DNA of 13,194 nt, taken from assembly GCA_964551815.1 (NCBI GenBank), contig CAZKEL010000058.1, positions 1 to 13,194 of the forward strand, given 5' to 3'. Position 1 is the first letter of the stretch, and every line of letters starts with the position of its first letter. The position numbers and the translations under genes were made by a program. The DNA is from D37C17 sp964551815 (lineage in GTDB: Bacteria; Fidelibacterota; Marinisomatia; SCGC-AAA003-L08; D37C17). Positions 12,978-13,194 of this stretch are shown piece after piece. The notes under the pieces were generated by a model. It was not told the origin of the DNA and did no database searches. It saw nothing but the letters and a program-made list of their open reading frames with translations.

Positions 12978-13194
12978 TTAATTAAAATGACTCATAACTG
13001 GTTGAATAAACCTTGATCTTGATTTTGCGAAATCTCTACCCTTTGCACTAAAATGTGAATGGTGTGTTATAATCAATTTCTTTTTTGTCCGAGTCATGGC
13101 TACATAGAGTTTACGAGCTTCCTCCTGAATAATTTCGTCTCTTGCCCTGCCCCCACAAACTGGACCAGTATTAGAGTTAGTATTGTAAGTTAAC
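12978..13194 (-). CDS. UvrD/PcrA-type superfamily I DNA helicase, C-terminal fragment
   Basis: The last 71 residues of a gene whose 5' part lies beyond the right edge; the stop TAA is at 12978-12980. The fragment contains EEARKLYVAMTRTKKKLIIT, which is helicase motif VI of the UvrD/Rep/PcrA family (usual form EERRLxYVAMTRA), with the ATP-sensing arginine. It ends soon after with SRSRFIQPV, matching the short SRFL-type segment common near the end of these helicases. Such enzymes unwind DNA in repair or replication restart. The tail after motif VI is short, so the protein lacks the long C-terminal extension of PcrA/UvrD. No clear terminator follows; the next 100 bp are AT-rich. The family is secure; the exact member is not. 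Confidence 0.85.
   Translation of the reverse strand, partial: LTYNTNSNTGPVCGGRARDEIIQEEARKLYVAMTRTKKKLIITHHSHFSAKGRDFAKSRSRFIQPVMSHFN

Noticed and set aside
12975..12988. Palindrome ATTTTAATTAAAAT at the helicase stop as a terminator
   Set aside because: It contains no G or C pairs, so it would not form a stable RNA hairpin; it is explained by AT-rich composition.

Overview
The window reads as a piece of an AT-leaning (roughly 40% GC by eye) Gram-negative marine-type bacterial genome. The best guess is Candidatus Marinimicrobia (SAR406 / Neomarinimicrobiota) or a close relative. The reasons are a secreted protease ending in a dockerin-like double calcium repeat, a secreted plant-type leucine-rich-repeat protein, lipoproteins with Ig/FN3 stalks, and many secreted proteins without a cellulosome context. 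This placement is inference from protein style, not from a phylogenetic marker. Every gene I can support lies on the minus strand.

Reading in the direction of transcription (right to left): the right edge (12978-13194) holds the C-terminus of a UvrD/PcrA-type helicase. Next is about 950 bp without a convincing gene (12029-12977). It holds three promoter-like cassettes at an exact 33-bp period, a four-unit repeat array of order A-B-B-A, short heptamer repeats, and one copy of a 24-bp sequence whose second copy lies at 9577-9600. Then come a large lipoprotein with an Ig/FN3 stalk and a seven-bladed propeller (9674-12028), a lone CopZ-like heavy-metal-binding protein (9266-9475), an M36-like metalloprotease with a dockerin tail (6272-9112) closed by a good terminator, an unrecognised lipoprotein (5502-6179), and an unrecognised 94-residue cytoplasmic protein (5050-5334). 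The last has a CRP-like palindrome upstream and a strong terminator downstream.

The left third (1-4923) is one tightly packed operon: DUF4442 hotdog protein, PQQ-type sugar dehydrogenase, LRR protein, ENPP-type phosphodiesterase, and RsmE 16S rRNA methyltransferase (cut by the left edge). Neighbouring genes overlap by 4, 1 and 13 bases or sit 4 bases apart, so translation is probably coupled. Three consecutive products have signal peptides, so a cytoplasmic rRNA-modifying enzyme rides at the end of an exported-protein operon. I see no direct biochemical link that makes these five genes one pathway.

I found no clear CRISPR array, tRNA, rRNA, complete insertion sequence or recognisable defence system. 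The most unusual part is the repeat-rich leader region 12067-12497 upstream of the propeller lipoprotein.
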